A stretch of DNA of 5,609 bases from Deltaproteobacteria bacterium (GTDB lineage Bacteria; Myxococcota_A; Polyangia; Polyangiales; Ga0077539). The notes under the pieces are model-generated. The model searched no databases, was not told the DNA's origin, and saw only the letters and a program-made list of their open reading frames with translations. The stretch covers positions 1-5,609 of the forward strand of contig CANMAT010000312.1 of assembly GCA_947494865.1 (NCBI GenBank), read 5' to 3'. The position numbers were made by a program, and so were the translations under genes. This document shows positions 5,498 to 5,609 of the stretch, piece after piece; within the stretch, counting starts at the first letter, position 1; every line of letters begins with the position of its first letter.

Positions 5498-5609
5498 GCG
5501 CCCGCGCCATCGCCCTCGGCCTCGCCGCGCAGCTCTCCCTCGGCTGCTCCTACGACCTCGACGTGCTCAAGGGCCGCGGCCTCGACGCGAGCGTCGATCG
5601 CGCGGTGCC
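5494..5609 (+). CDS. Probable lipoprotein, N-terminal fragment cut by the window end
   Basis: The frame opens at TTG 5494, overlaps the TPR gene's stop as TTGA, and stays open to the last base, giving 38 complete codons. Nearly every codon ends in G or C, as in the other genes. The product begins with an Arg, a hydrophobic stretch (AIALGLAAQLSLG) and then Cys18, followed by SYDLDVL. This looks like a short lipoprotein signal peptide with a lipobox-like SLGC. Ser at -3 is not the usual Leu, so the call is tentative. If correct, the mature protein would be lipidated at Cys18 and sit in the outer or inner membrane, near the envelope TPR protein it is coupled to. The rest of the gene is not visible and no function can be given. 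Confidence 0.65.
   Translation, partial: MSARAIALGLAAQLSLGCSYDLDVLKGRGLDASVDRAV

Overview
The window is very GC-rich and densely coding, with G or C at almost every third codon position. Two genes encode secreted proteins of a kind I associate with Myxococcota (signal peptide, soluble domain, two membrane helices around a cysteine-containing loop, short glycine-rich tail ending in Phe). A myxobacterium-like host, perhaps Polyangia or Haliangium/Sandaracinus-like, is therefore my best guess. This is inference from style, not from a marker gene. I see no mobile element, CRISPR array, tRNA or rRNA.

Layout. Positions 1-1433 hold two translationally coupled plus-strand genes: the 3' part of a membrane protein, probably a GT-C type glycosyltransferase, and a class I SAM-dependent methyltransferase-like protein. 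They run tail-to-tail into deoC (deoxyribose-phosphate aldolase, minus strand), whose stop codon lies inside the end of the methyltransferase gene. A 136-bp divergent gap (2240-2375) separates deoC from a second plus-strand block. That block holds a secreted or envelope protein with a coiled coil and two membrane helices (2376-3509). Four bases later comes one continuous reading frame that joins RsmD (16S rRNA m2G966 methyltransferase) to CoaD (phosphopantetheine adenylyltransferase). After a 55-bp gap with a -10-like element come a TPR envelope protein (4709-5497) and the start of a probable lipoprotein (TTG at 5494), cut off by the window end.

How the genes fit together. rsmD and coaD are housekeeping genes that are often neighbours in bacteria; here they form one frame, with a well-placed internal ribosome binding site that could also yield free CoaD. 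The envelope proteins on either side share an architecture and probably act at the inner membrane or periplasm. DeoC carries an N-terminal amphipathic helix and a low-complexity linker that resemble the encapsulation peptides of bacterial microcompartment cargo enzymes. The two points most worth checking are the RsmD-CoaD fusion and the possible microcompartment targeting of DeoC.
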